From Methylomonas albis (GTDB taxonomy: Bacteria > Pseudomonadota > Gammaproteobacteria > Methylococcales > Methylomonadaceae): DNA of 64,000 nucleotides. Of the stretch, positions 48,212 to 58,502 are shown piece after piece. The number at the start of each line of letters is the position of its first letter. Position 1 is the first letter of the stretch. Made by a program: the position numbers and the translations under genes. The notes below the pieces were generated by a model. That model saw only the letters and a program-made list of their open reading frames with translations, was not told the origin of the DNA and ran no database searches. Where the stretch lies: the NCBI RefSeq assembly GCF_014850955.1, contig NZ_JACXSS010000001.1:1116001-1180000 (forward strand). Reading direction: 5' to 3'.

Positions 48212-49072
48212 ATGGTCGAGGCTTTGACCGAGGAAACTACTCTCAGTATTTTGAAGGGCTTAAAAATACCTCCCCAGCCCCAAATCATGGTTGATTTGCA
48301 GTTAGAGAGCGCCATGCCTGGCGTATCGCTAGACCAGATTGCTGATATCATTAGCCGGGATATTGGCATATCCGGCGCCGCACTTAAGGTGATCAATTCG
48401 CCGTTCTTTGGCTTGCGGGGCAAGGTTACTTCGATCAAGCATGCCTTAAATCTTTTGGGCTTACAAAACACGCTTAACATTGTCAATGGTCTGGCGTTGC
48501 GCAATACTTTTTCTTACCAAAGCTTGGTGGAAATGACTGAGGTTTGGGATAACTCCTTCGATGTTGCCATGGCCTGTGCTGCAATCGCCAAGATTACCGG
48601 TATTGCGTCTGTCGACGAAGCCTATACCTTTGGTTTGTTTCATGACAGCGGCATAGCTTTGCTGATGGAAAAATTCGAAAATTACACGCAGGTTTTGAAA
48701 GCCGGCTATTCCGAAACAAAGCGCAATGTGACGGATATTGAAAACGCTTCTTTCGAGACCAATCATTCCGTAGTGGGCTACTACGTCGCCAAAGCTTGGC
48801 ACTTACCTGAATATTTGTGTCAGGGGATAGCAGATCATCATAAAACCGAAGCTATATTTTCCGAACAATTTGCTTTTAACCCCAAAAGTAAAAACCTTTT
48901 AGCTCTGTTGAAACTGGCGGAAAACACATGTCTTTCCAATAAGCATTTGGGACATGCGGCAGAACATTACGAGTTTCATCGCATTAAAGACGACTTACTG
49001 ATTTATCTGGGGCTTAGCGACTACGATCTTGATGACATTCAGGCAAGCGTGCGAGATATGCAGATACATTGA
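48212..49072 (+). CDS. HDOD domain protein
   Basis: 286 residues, one HDOD domain: LKIPPQPQIMVDLQLESAMP, ISRDIGISGAALKVINSPFF, GKVTSIKHALNLLGLQNTLN, then TFGLFHDSGIALLMEKF and VGYYVAKAWHLP. The HD catalytic pair is not complete, as usual in HDOD proteins. Members act as signalling scaffolds in chemotaxis or cyclic di-GMP regulation. It is preceded by AGGAAAA. Confidence 0.88.
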   Translation: MVEALTEETTLSILKGLKIPPQPQIMVDLQLESAMPGVSLDQIADIISRDIGISGAALKVINSPFFGLRGKVTSIKHALNLLGLQNTLNIVNGLALRNTFSYQSLVEMTEVWDNSFDVAMACAAIAKITGIASVDEAYTFGLFHDSGIALLMEKFENYTQVLKAGYSETKRNVTDIENASFETNHSVVGYYVAKAWHLPEYLCQGIADHHKTEAIFSEQFAFNPKSKNLLALLKLAENTCLSNKHLGHAAEHYEFHRIKDDLLIYLGLSDYDLDDIQASVRDMQIH

Positions 49073-49325
49073 TGCACACGCTAGGTGTAGCTATCCCTCA
49101 AAATGGCAGCGTAACGGGTACTCCAGGTTTTCTAAAATAGATCATCAGGCACATTGCCGACAACATTTAAATATGGCTCACCTACCCGGAGTTTTGTCTG
49201 TATGTCATGTGAGTGTCTGGTATCGAGAGCAGCAACCCAGCGGATAGCGATATAGACAAAAACGGAGTTGCGATAAGGTTGCCTGTTTTTACAGTTTGGG
49301 GTGTGCCCAAGAGAAATATCGGTCC

Positions 49326-49355
49326 AAAAAAAAAGCCGGGTATTATTCCCGGCTT
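49326..49355 (-). terminator. Rho-independent terminator for the 42-residue gene
   Basis: Plus-strand A run (49326-49334) followed by AAGCCGGG and CCCGGCTT around a seven-base loop: on the minus strand this is a stem with a U run. It lies 70 bp after the stop of the small minus-strand gene at 49429. Confidence 0.8.
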
Positions 49356-49428
49356 CTGATTATCTGATTAGCAATTTAGGGCGTTTCCACGCTTTAAACA
49401 TCCCATTCTGGCTGAATATTAGACCTGC

Positions 49429-49557
49429 CTATCGTCCGATCTCAACATCTCGCCACGCTTCGACGGCAAACTGAGCCAGTTCCTTGATTATTCCACGTAA
49501 GAATAACGCGAAGCCATAAGCCATTCCGGCTAGCATCAACACTGCAAATATTTTCAT
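49429..49557 (-). CDS. Very small (42-residue) membrane protein
   Basis: Read directly from the minus strand: ATG at 49557 with GGGAGGT six bases upstream, stop at 49429-49431. The product begins MKIFAVLMLAGMAYGFALFL, one transmembrane helix, then an amphipathic stretch RGIIKELAQFAVEAWRDVEI. A good terminator follows on the same strand. Ribosome site, helix and terminator together make a convincing gene. Function unknown. Confidence 0.65.
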   Translation of the reverse strand: MKIFAVLMLAGMAYGFALFLRGIIKELAQFAVEAWRDVEIGR

Positions 49558-50210
49558 AAGACCTCCCACAAGCACCAAGCTTGCGAAATTCTGCCACCTT
49601 TCTAGCAAAACTCAATAGTGCTTTGGATCCTTTCGTTGGCGGGGGCTTTTAAAAAATCAAACAAAATCATCCAAAACAGACCCTTGCTAGACCTTGTTAA
49701 AGTTAATTAAATTTTAACAAAACGCCTGAACATCACGATCATGCCTTTGGTTTATGGGACATATGGTTAGTTGAACTGGCCAGGCAGCTAATTCGGCCTG
49801 GTGTTCTTATTGAGCCAGCCACTTGGAGGTAATCACATTACGGGCATTTTTGGAGCTTGGTTTCCTGGTTCGCAGCTTAGTACCTCTAGCTACCACCATC
49901 GTGCTGTTTGGCATAGATGAATCATGTCAGTTTACGGACCAAAAATGTCAGATGACTGTCACTTGTGGCAGCACTACGCCGACCAAAATGGATTTTCCGG
50001 TCATATTTATCGAGGTGACGAATGTGATTCTATTTTCAAAAAAATGGCGCGTTATTTGCGGTACATCTATTGTCAAATATGAGCGATTTACATTCCGGTA
50101 CAACGCAAACTCTATTTAGTCGGTGTTCACGGGATAACGATTTTAATGGATCATCCAATTTGACCAAATCTCTTACTTTACTGTAGATAAACTGCCATTA
50201 GGGAATTACG
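49558..50210. other. Intergenic region, no convincing gene
   Basis: 653 bp of AT-rich sequence. A frame at 49823-50119 opens with TTG and reads as unusual protein, so it is not called. A GGCCAGGC...GCCTGG hairpin near 49778-49802 may be a terminator remnant. No RNA gene was recognised. Confidence 0.4.
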
Positions 50211-50378
50211 ATGATAAGCATATTCGGTAAATTCAGCTCGTTTAAAAACCGCAGCGCTGGTTTTCAAGCAAACCCTATTTATCTTTATGAGATAGATTTA
50301 AGGGGCCAAACGGCAAATTGGTTGAAGCAAGATATTCAGCAGTTGCAGAATCGATCAAAAAAATATCCGGTAGCTTAA
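50211..50378 (+). CDS. Small (55-residue) hypothetical protein
   Basis: ATG 50211 has TAGGGAA upstream at good spacing, stop at 50376-50378. The product begins MISIFGKFSSFKNRSAGF, is hydrophilic and has a helix-like end LKQDIQQLQNRSKKY. No family was recognised. It is isolated between intergenic stretches; the evidence is only the ribosome site and frame. Confidence 0.45.
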   Translation: MISIFGKFSSFKNRSAGFQANPIYLYEIDLRGQTANWLKQDIQQLQNRSKKYPVA

Positions 50379-50455
50379 TGCCTTGGTAGCACAGGCCTAT
50401 TGGAAGCTACCATCGAAGACGAGTTCCGAGCCGGCAGCGAGCGAATAGAGTCTGG

Positions 50456-51010
50456 CTATAGCATGGGTACCAGATCCAATTCAAACATAATCGCGTCCTC
50501 TCGACCGTTTTTGGCCGGATAATAATTTTTGCGGGTGCCGATTTCGCGAAAGCCGGATTTTCGGTATAAATTGATGGCGCCAGGATTACTGGGGCGTACT
50601 TCCAGGAATATTTTCTCGGCGCGAGACCGGGCGTATTCGATTAGGTGTTCCAGCATTTTTCGGCCGGCACCTTGACGTTGAAAGAGAGGGTTGACGCTGA
50701 TATTCATAATATGAGCTTCGCCAGCCGCCACATTGATGATGCAATAGCCGACTATGCTGTCGTCTGCTGCCTCGCAGACCCAGCAGGTGTAAGTCATCGT
50801 GCGGAAACAATCTTTAAATATGCCTTCCGACCAAGGGAATTCGTAATTTAACTCTTCTATCTTCAAGACGCTGGTTAAATCAGCATGATCCATTTTACGT
50901 ATCCGCATTAAGTCTTTGCTATCTACCGAATCGGGAAACACCTTGGCGTAAAATTCTCGGTCCGCGTCGTAAATTAGCGCATCTTTTAATTTATGTAACA
51001 GTTTCCACAT
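50456..51010 (-). CDS. rimI: Ribosomal-protein-alanine N-acetyltransferase
   Basis: 184 residues. GNAT domain from about residue 35: MRIRKMDHADLTSVLKIEEL, ISVNPLFQRQGAGRKMLEHL (acetyl-CoA loop) and LEVRPSNPGAINLYRKSGF are the RimI pattern. It acetylates the N-terminal alanine of ribosomal protein S18. An extra N-terminal 35 residues precede the domain. It lies four bases after the glycosylase gene, as tandem genes. Confidence 0.88.
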   Translation of the reverse strand: MWKLLHKLKDALIYDADREFYAKVFPDSVDSKDLMRIRKMDHADLTSVLKIEELNYEFPWSEGIFKDCFRTMTYTCWVCEAADDSIVGYCIINVAAGEAHIMNISVNPLFQRQGAGRKMLEHLIEYARSRAEKIFLEVRPSNPGAINLYRKSGFREIGTRKNYYPAKNGREDAIMFELDLVPML

Positions 51011-51014
51011 GGTT

Positions 51015-51806
51015 TTATTTTTCTAGTTTTTGATAGACCGACAGCGCAAACTGCAAATCGCTCCAGGCTTTGGCCTTTTCCAGCAATGAGCGCAATAAGT
51101 AAGCCGGGTGGTGAATGACAATCAGGGGGATGTTGTGCAACTGGTGTTGGACGCCGCGCAATTTTGCCAGCGGTTGCTGGGTGTCGAGTAAGTTTTGTGC
51201 GGCAATCCGGCCTACCGCCAAAATAATCTTCGGCTGTATCAATTCGATTTGCTGTTGCAGAAAACCGTTACACGCTGCGACTTCTTCGGCTTGCGGGTCT
51301 CGGTTATTCGGCGGTCGGCATTTCAGCATATTGGCGATATAGACTTCCTCGCGTTTCAAACCCATCGCCCGCAACATTTCGGTTAGCAGTTGGCCGGCCT
51401 TGCCGACGAAAGGCTCGCCTTGCAAATCTTCGTTCTGGCCGGGCGCTTCGCCGATTAGCATCCAGGTCGCATGTTTATTGCCGACACCGAATACGGTTTG
51501 GGTGCGGGTTTCGCATAGTGAACAAGCCCGGCACAAAGAAACCTCGTATTGCAGGTCTTTCCATAGTTGATCGTTGGCGTGGGATGATGGCGACGAAGCG
51601 CAATGTTGCGGATATTCGCTGCTAAGGGTTTCGATGAAGCTCGACACCTCTCGGTTGGAAGATCTGCCTTGATGGGTTTCCCCTGAATTTTCGACCGAAT
51701 TTTCAGGATGAACGGCCGCTGGCGGAATAGCGATGGGTTGGTGCCGGGGTACCCAGACATCAATGCCCATCGCCTCCAAATACTGCAAGCGGGTCGCGTT
51801 ATCCAT
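51015..51806 (-). CDS. Uracil-DNA glycosylase, family 4 type (Fe-S)
   Basis: 263 residues. The catalytic core begins around residue 90: CRACSLCETRT (two cluster cysteines), MLIGEAPGQNEDLQGEPFVG (active loop), MLKCRPPNNRDPQ (third cluster Cys), and VIHHPAYLLR (catalytic His). It removes uracil from DNA in base-excision repair. The first 85 residues are a poorly conserved extension. It sits 13 bp after leuA. Confidence 0.92.
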   Translation of the reverse strand: MDNATRLQYLEAMGIDVWVPRHQPIAIPPAAVHPENSVENSGETHQGRSSNREVSSFIETLSSEYPQHCASSPSSHANDQLWKDLQYEVSLCRACSLCETRTQTVFGVGNKHATWMLIGEAPGQNEDLQGEPFVGKAGQLLTEMLRAMGLKREEVYIANMLKCRPPNNRDPQAEEVAACNGFLQQQIELIQPKIILAVGRIAAQNLLDTQQPLAKLRGVQHQLHNIPLIVIHHPAYLLRSLLEKAKAWSDLQFALSVYQKLEK

Positions 51807-51819
51807 TGCAGCTCAAAAG

Positions 51820-53364
51820 TCAGACATCGCCTTTTTGCGGATGCTGGCGTTGGTCGGGGCTTTGCAGTTTGTTGACCGCGTTGATGTAAGCCTTGGCCGA
51901 GGCGATAACAATGTCGGTATCTGCGCCGGAACCATTAACAATGCGGCCTGCGTTTTCCAGTCTTACCGTCACTTCACCCTGGGCATCGGTACCGGTGGTG
52001 ATGTTATTCACCGAATAAAGCGCCAGGGTCGCGCCGGTTTGTACCAAGCTTTCGATGGCTTTCAGGCTGGCGTCGACCGCGCCACCGCCTTGTCCGCTGC
52101 CAGTGAGTTCCTTACCGTCGACGCGAATGGTGACGGTGGCATTGGGCACTTCGCCGGTTTCCGAGCAGACTTTTAAGGCCACTAACTTGATATGCTCGTC
52201 TTCTGCTTCGAAGCCTTGCTCGGAAATCAAAGCCTGCAAGTCTTCATCGAAAATATCGTGTTTTTTGTCGGCCAATTGTTTGAAGCGAAAAAACGCATCG
52301 TTCAAATCCGCTTCGCCGGCAAAGTCCACGCCCAACTCAGCCATCCGGGTTTTGAAAGCGTTGCGGCCGGAATGTTTGCCCAAGACCATTCGATTGGTGG
52401 TCCAGCCCACATCTTCGGCGCGCATGATTTCGTAGGTTTCCCGATTTTTCAATACGCCATCCTGGTGGATGCCGGATTCGTGGGCGAAGGCATTAGCACC
52501 GACGATGGCCTTATTGGGTTGCACCGGAAAACCGGTGATGGATGACACCAGTTTTGAGCAAGTTACAATCTCGCGCGCATCCAAGCTAGTATCGCAAGCG
52601 AAGAAATCCTGGCGGGTGCGCACCGCCATCACCACTTCTTCCAAAGAGGCATTGCCGGCGCGTTCGCCCAAACCGTTGATGGTGCATTCCACCTGGCGGG
52701 CGCCATTCATTACTGCCGACAAAGAATTGGCAACGGCCAAGCCCAAATCGTTATGACAATGTACAGAAAATACAGCCTTGTCGGAGTTGGGGATGCGTTT
52801 GATCAAATTGGCGATGGTTGCGCCGAATTGCTGCGGCATGCTGTAGCCGACCGTATCCGGGATGTTAAGCGTCGTTGCGCCTGCGGCTATTACCGCTTCC
52901 AGGATCCGACACAAGAAATCTTCTTCCGAGCGGCCGGCGTCTTCCGGGGAAAACTCGACATTGTCGGTGTACTGCCTCGCGCGTTTGACGGCGCGCACCG
53001 CGTATTCGATCACCTGCTCCGGCTGCATATTCAGCTTTTTTTGCATGTGAATCGGCGAGGTGGCGATAAAGGTATGGATTCGGGAGCTTTTCGCGCCTTT
53101 TAAGGCTTCGCCGGCCCGATCAATGTCTTTATCCAGTGCTCTAGCCAAACCGCAAACTGTGCTGTCTTTAATCGCATCGGCAACAGCCTGCACGGCTTCG
53201 AAGTCGCCTTGGCTAGCCGCCGGGAAACCAGCTTCGATGACGTCGACTTTCATCCGCTCCAGCGCGCGCGCGATCCGGACTTTTTCATCGCGCGTCATTG
53301 AAGCGCCGGGGCTTTGCTCGCCATCGCGCAAAGTTGTATCAAATATGATTAATTTATCTTTCAT
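51820..53364 (-). CDS. leuA: 2-isopropylmalate synthase
   Basis: 514 residues from ATG 53364, which has GGAG upstream; an ATG at 53379 would add five residues. [14 protein letters not shown] and [15 protein letters not shown] are the DRE-TIM metallolyase signatures, with the LeuA allosteric domain from about residue 390 ([18 protein letters not shown]). It condenses acetyl-CoA with 2-oxoisovalerate to begin leucine synthesis and is feedback-inhibited by leucine. A leucine-rich leader ORF and promoter lie upstream. Confidence 0.96.
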   Translation of the reverse strand: MKDKLIIFDTTLRDGEQSPGASMTRDEKVRIARALERMKVDVIEAGFPAASQGDFEAVQAVADAIKDSTVCGLARALDKDIDRAGEALKGAKSSRIHTFIATSPIHMQKKLNMQPEQVIEYAVRAVKRARQYTDNVEFSPEDAGRSEEDFLCRILEAVIAAGATTLNIPDTVGYSMPQQFGATIANLIKRIPNSDKAVFSVHCHNDLGLAVANSLSAVMNGARQVECTINGLGERAGNASLEEVVMAVRTRQDFFACDTSLDAREIVTCSKLVSSITGFPVQPNKAIVGANAFAHESGIHQDGVLKNRETYEIMRAEDVGWTTNRMVLGKHSGRNAFKTRMAELGVDFAGEADLNDAFFRFKQLADKKHDIFDEDLQALISEQGFEAEDEHIKLVALKVCSETGEVPNATVTIRVDGKELTGSGQGGGAVDASLKAIESLVQTGATLALYSVNNITTGTDAQGEVTVRLENAGRIVNGSGADTDIVIASAKAYINAVNKLQSPDQRQHPQKGDV

Positions 53365-53386
53365 GAGAACTCCGTTCATGAAATGT

Positions 53387-53402
53387 TCGGCGCTAAGGCC
53401 GA
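53387..53402 (-). promoter_or_regulatory. Hairpin in the leuA leader RNA
   Basis: TCGGC and GCCGA arms over a six-base loop, about 20-35 bases before the leuA start and about 50 bases after the leader stop. It is a modest stem without a U run, so translation control is more likely than classical termination. Confidence 0.35.
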
Positions 53403-53449
53403 GAAACAGAAAATGGTTGTCTTGTTTAGATGAGGATAGAGTGCGCCCC

Positions 53450-53503
53450 TCAGGGCAGCAATCTTAGAGGTAGGGCGAACAATCGTCTGCCAATGGCTGG
53501 CAT
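53450..53503 (-). CDS. Candidate leuA leader peptide (17 residues, Leu-rich)
   Basis: ATG at 53503 on the minus strand opens [17 protein letters not shown] and stops at 53450-53452. Five of 17 residues are Leu, clustered at the end, including the rarely used CTA twice. It lies 85 bases before leuA on the leader RNA. This fits leucine-responsive attenuation or translational control. No clear ribosome site precedes it. An in-frame ATG 42 bases upstream lies at the predicted transcription start. Confidence 0.5.
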   Translation of the reverse strand: MPAIGRRLFALPLRLLP

Positions 53504-53553
53504 GAAAACTAAGATTTTATGATAAACGATTATCTGACTGTTCATGGCCGGAA

Positions 53554-53582
53554 ACTATACTTGATTGCCGACTATGGCTCAA
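53554..53582 (-). promoter_or_regulatory. Sigma-70 promoter upstream of leuA
   Basis: Minus-strand TTGAGC (53577-53582) and TATAGT (53554-53559) are spaced by exactly 17 bp. The -35 element overlaps the end of the CHAD gene. The transcript would start just before the candidate leader peptide. Confidence 0.55.
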
Positions 53583-54492
53583 GCGTCCGATTATTGTTGG
53601 GTTGATATGGCTTGTTCGATTCCGATTGTTTTGCATTATCAGGGGCGGATTCAAAAGCGATGTTTCGCTCGTTTCCGGTTTTTTGCCGAAACTCCAAAAT
53701 CTCCGAGCAGCATTTCATAAATGAGTCGATCAACACTTGTTGTTGCCGCTGATAATGCCGCTCTATTTCCGTTGGTATCTGATGCTGAAAAAATAGCTCC
53801 AGCGTTTGCAACATTACCACCGAATTTTGAATATCGCCCATTCGAGTCAAATAGTTTTTCAGTGGATTTAGCTCTATTTTTGCTAGGGCCGAATCGGTGA
53901 ATTGTATCGCCAAAAGGCTGTAGCGCCATTTCTTAACGGCGATGCGCAGATGGTGAATGCTGGCGAGATTGGCCGGGTCTAATTCTTGGTAGCGACTGAG
54001 AGCAGCGGCGTAAATTTGGTCGATTGCCGTTGGCAAGGCAAGTTGAAGGTCGATGTCGGCGGTTTGAATTTTGAAGCGTTTGCCGGCTTTTTTCAGCTTA
54101 CGTCGCAGTTTCGGTTGATACAGGCTGGCAATAAATGATTGGTTTTCCTTTAGCAATTGCTGTTCGCAGCGATGCATGTGTGCCAAAAAAGGCTCCAATT
54201 CCGGCAGGATGGGCAGGGTCTTGGCGGCTTCGAACAGCATGACCTGGGTGTCGCGTAATTCATCGAAACCGTCGAGCTGCTTTTTCAGGGCTTTGCGAAT
54301 ACTTAGTAGCGTGGGTTGTGGTCCCAGGACGTGAAGTAGTTCGATCAGCGCCAACAAGCGCCGGGTACTGACGCGTAACTCGTGGACGTTGTCCTCGTTG
54401 GCACTTTGCCGACAGGCATGCAAGCGTTTGCGGTATTGGCGCCAGTGTTTTTCCAACGCCTCAAGCAACGGTTTGCCACCGGTTTTTTGCAT
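53572..54492 (-). CDS. CHAD domain protein
   Basis: 306 residues. Two helical CHAD repeats: HELRVSTRRLLALIELLHVL near residues 32-51 and IHHLRIAVKKWRYSLLAIQF near 180-200, each with the conserved His-x-Arg and basic residues. CHAD domains bind polyphosphate and locate to polyphosphate granules or regulate their enzymes. It is three bases downstream of pssA and likely on its transcript. Confidence 0.9.
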   Translation of the reverse strand: MQKTGGKPLLEALEKHWRQYRKRLHACRQSANEDNVHELRVSTRRLLALIELLHVLGPQPTLLSIRKALKKQLDGFDELRDTQVMLFEAAKTLPILPELEPFLAHMHRCEQQLLKENQSFIASLYQPKLRRKLKKAGKRFKIQTADIDLQLALPTAIDQIYAAALSRYQELDPANLASIHHLRIAVKKWRYSLLAIQFTDSALAKIELNPLKNYLTRMGDIQNSVVMLQTLELFFQHQIPTEIERHYQRQQQVLIDSFMKCCSEILEFRQKTGNERNIAFESAPDNAKQSESNKPYQPNNNRTLEP

Positions 54493-54495
54493 GTG

Positions 54496-55236
54496 CTAAC
54501 TTTTACGGCTTTGCAGCTTACGTTTGCGCAAAACCAAGGTGACGATGGGGCCGGATATGGCATAGCCGACCGATAGCAGGAATAGCATGCGTTGCGGTTG
54601 GGCCAATATGAAACTAATTACTAGCATGGCGATGATGACAACGATAAATGGCACCTTGTTTTTAAAATCGATTTCCTTGAAGCTGGAATAACGGAAGTTG
54701 CTGACCATCAGCAAACCGGTAGTGATGGTCGTCAGCAATACCAGATATTTGATGTTCTCCACGTCATAACCGTTTTCCACGCAGAACCACAAACCACCGG
54801 CCAGGATCGCCGCAGCGGCCGGGCTGGGCAAGCCTTGAAAATAACGTTTATCCGCCACTTCCACTTGGGTATTGAAGCGCGCCAGCCGCAAGGCGCCACC
54901 GGCCATGTGGACAAAAGCCGCGAACAAGCCGGCCTGACCCATGGAAGATAAGGTCCATAAATACATGACAATAGCCGGGGCTACGCCGAATGAGACCATG
55001 TCCGATAAGCTATCGTACTGCACGCCAAACTCGCTCTGCGTGTTGGTCAGTCGGGCAACGCGGCCGTCCAGGCCATCCAGCACCATCGCGATGAACATAG
55101 CAATCGCCGCTGTTTCGAACCGGCCGTTAATCGCTGATGTGATTGCATAAAACCCGGCAAACATGGCACCCGTGGTGAACAGATTAGGCAGTAGGTAAAT
55201 GCCACGATGACGCGTAAGCGGCTGCTTCTTGATCAT
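54496..55236 (-). CDS. pssA: CDP-diacylglycerol-serine O-phosphatidyltransferase
   Basis: 246 residues, multi-pass membrane protein. The CDP-alcohol phosphotransferase motif is complete: D57-G-x2-A-R, then G71 and D75, D79 (sequence DGRVARLTNTQSEFG, QYDSLSD). It makes phosphatidylserine, the precursor of phosphatidylethanolamine. It is the long pssA form without the PLD-type fold. It precedes the CHAD gene. Confidence 0.93.
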   Translation of the reverse strand: MIKKQPLTRHRGIYLLPNLFTTGAMFAGFYAITSAINGRFETAAIAMFIAMVLDGLDGRVARLTNTQSEFGVQYDSLSDMVSFGVAPAIVMYLWTLSSMGQAGLFAAFVHMAGGALRLARFNTQVEVADKRYFQGLPSPAAAAILAGGLWFCVENGYDVENIKYLVLLTTITTGLLMVSNFRYSSFKEIDFKNKVPFIVVIIAMLVISFILAQPQRMLFLLSVGYAISGPIVTLVLRKRKLQSRKS

Positions 55237-55338
55237 AATGTGTCTACAAAGGTTGAAAAGTTGGCGGCATTGTACATGCTGAATATGACAGCTGCTTAAC
55301 TAAAATGGGGTTAGCCAAGGCTTGAGATCGTCGAGATT

Positions 55339-55465
55339 GTAGCCCGTATGCAGCGCAGCGAAATACGGTGGTGGAGTCTAGCCGAGGGGGATAGGTTTGG
55401 CGTTAAAAGCGGATTTGCAACTTGGCATTTTAAACCCGGACTTCGCTGCGCTGCATCCAGGCTAC
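55339..55465. repeat. Intergenic inverted repeat with long spacer
   Basis: Perfect 15-bp arms ATGCAGCGCAGCGAA (55348-55362) and TTCGCTGCGCTGCAT (55442-55456), flanked by matching GTAGCC (55339-55344) and GGCTAC (55460-55465). This resembles the REP-like palindromic units scattered in methanotroph genomes. It sits in the gap between pssA and a membrane protein. Confidence 0.6.
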
Positions 55466-55511
55466 GCAGACTTTATTGTGAAGCGCCTAACGGTATAGAT
55501 TTAGCGTCATC

Positions 55512-55925
55512 TTAGGTAGAGGCGTTTTGTTCGGCTCTTTGTTTGAGCCACGCGGAAATCTGCGATTCGTAGTGCCTGGCTAGGAGGCCAGAAATCATAC
55601 GTAAAAAGAAGAAACCCATAATAGTCACTGCGCCAGCCAGCCAAGGCGCAAAACAGGCTTGTTCCTGAGTCATAACGGGCGTACTCGATCCGAAAAACGA
55701 ACCGAGTTGAAGAACGAACGCAAGAAGTATTAGCCCCCCGCCAAACAAATAGTCAGCTTTTTGTGCCGCTAGTGCTGTCGGCATATGAGGGTTCCAATCC
55801 CAATAGGTTCCGGATAGGCGTGCCATTGCCTCGATAGATTGTCTCATTACACCGATCGCGAAAAATACTGAGCCTATTATGCCAACACAAGCTGCAATTA
55901 GTTGAATAAGAGATGTGCTTGACAT
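55512..55925 (-). CDS. Hypothetical membrane protein
   Basis: 137 residues with three probable membrane helices: LIQLIAACVGIIGSVFFAIG (about 6-25), YLFGGGLILLAFVLQLGSFF (about 59-78) and WLAGAVTIMGFFFLRMIS. The central loop GTYWDWNPHMPTALAAQKAD is polar. No family was recognised. It has its own region, flanked by a repeat and a 180-bp gap. Confidence 0.65.
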   Translation of the reverse strand: MSSTSLIQLIAACVGIIGSVFFAIGVMRQSIEAMARLSGTYWDWNPHMPTALAAQKADYLFGGGLILLAFVLQLGSFFGSSTPVMTQEQACFAPWLAGAVTIMGFFFLRMISGLLARHYESQISAWLKQRAEQNAST

Positions 55926-56106
55926 ATTGGCTACCTAAATTTGGACATCCTAATTGACACTAAATATTTCGTCAAACAGTTGTTAAAATGCATTTTAAAT
56001 AAAAAAATCTATTTATTTCAATGAATTATTGTTCGGTTTTGCTGTAGTTCTTAGGAAAATACCTCAAAATCGAATTGTAGATCCCTATTGTCCAATAGCC
56101 CACCCC

Positions 56107-56904
56107 TCAAAACTTCCACAACACCAACGCCTGTGGCACGCTGTCCTGCAAGCCCCTAATCCCGTATTTATTATGCCAATACTGGTATTCGATGCCGATA
56201 TACAGGTGATTGCTGTTGCCCCATAAGTCGCCGATGTCCAATCTAAGTTGCGGCTGCGCCAGGGCTTGGCGGGCGGCGGTGTGGTTATGGCCGATGAAGT
56301 CGGCGAAGCCTTCGAAACTCCATTTTGTGCCGGCGATTTCGAACGGCAGTTTCCACGCCGGGGTAATCTGCCAGGAGGTGCCGATGTCGGCGGTTTCGGT
56401 GACGCGCTGTCGCAAAAAATCGACGTTGAAATACGCGAAGCCTGGCAGATCGAAATCGACGGTGATGCCGTATAGCCAGGCGCGAAAGCCGCTGCGCGAG
56501 CTGTTCATGTTTTCCCCCAGATTGACGCCGCCGGTCACGCCGAAATCTTTGAAAATGCCGTAAGATAAGTCCAGGCCGGTGATTTTACCGAGGCTGAGGG
56601 TGCTATAGGCCTCGCCGTAGAGATTGGTTTGCGCGGCTTGGCCGGATTCGGTAAACAGCGTGTCCATGAAGAAGAAGTTGCGGCCGTAAGCCCAGCCGTG
56701 GGCGTGGGTGACGGTGATGATGGACTGGCTGACTTCGTTGGGGTTGAGCGGTTCCTGGTAGTTGCCGCCGTGCAGATATTGAATCTCGCTGTTACTCCAT
56801 TGCATGAAATCGGCGGGGCAGGGCATGGATGCCGTTAGCAGCAGCGTGAGGCTGGCGCTGTTCAGTTGGCTTGGGAAACCAGTATTTGGCACTTTAGGCA
56901 GCAT
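56107..56904 (-). CDS. Outer-membrane protein of the Tsx/OmpK nucleoside-channel type
   Basis: About 265 residues. The mature part starts after a short signal (LTLLLTASMPCPA|D) and has alternating beta-strand pattern with many aromatic ends, including WSNSEIQYLHGGNYQEP, HGWAYGRNFFFMDTLF and IGIEYQYWHNKYGI, typical of Tsx/OmpK channels. The real start is uncertain: the longest frame begins in the ilvC terminator at 56928, and ATG 56904 is the next but has no ribosome site. Either the gene is transcribed from within or the 5' end has decayed. Function by similarity only. Confidence 0.7.
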   Translation of the reverse strand: MLPKVPNTGFPSQLNSASLTLLLTASMPCPADFMQWSNSEIQYLHGGNYQEPLNPNEVSQSIITVTHAHGWAYGRNFFFMDTLFTESGQAAQTNLYGEAYSTLSLGKITGLDLSYGIFKDFGVTGGVNLGENMNSSRSGFRAWLYGITVDFDLPGFAYFNVDFLRQRVTETADIGTSWQITPAWKLPFEIAGTKWSFEGFADFIGHNHTAARQALAQPQLRLDIGDLWGNSNHLYIGIEYQYWHNKYGIRGLQDSVPQALVLWKF

Positions 56905-56913
56905 CCAGCAGGC

Positions 56914-56943
56914 AAAAAAAAAGCCCATCGTGAAGATGGGCTT
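56914..56943 (-). terminator. Rho-independent terminator after ilvC
   Basis: On the minus strand AAGCCCATC and GATGGGCTT pair over five bases and are followed by seven or more U. It ends ilvC but overlaps the first codons of the longest frame of the Tsx-like gene. Confidence 0.9.
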
Positions 56944-56961
56944 TAATCCTAGTCGATAAAC

Positions 56962-58501
<1,540 letters not shown>

Positions 58502-58502
<1 letters not shown>

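Noticed and set aside
49823-50119. Open frame of 98 codons in the gap before rimI
   Set aside because: It opens with TTG, has no separate ribosome site and an odd composition with many Cys and Thr; no family seen.
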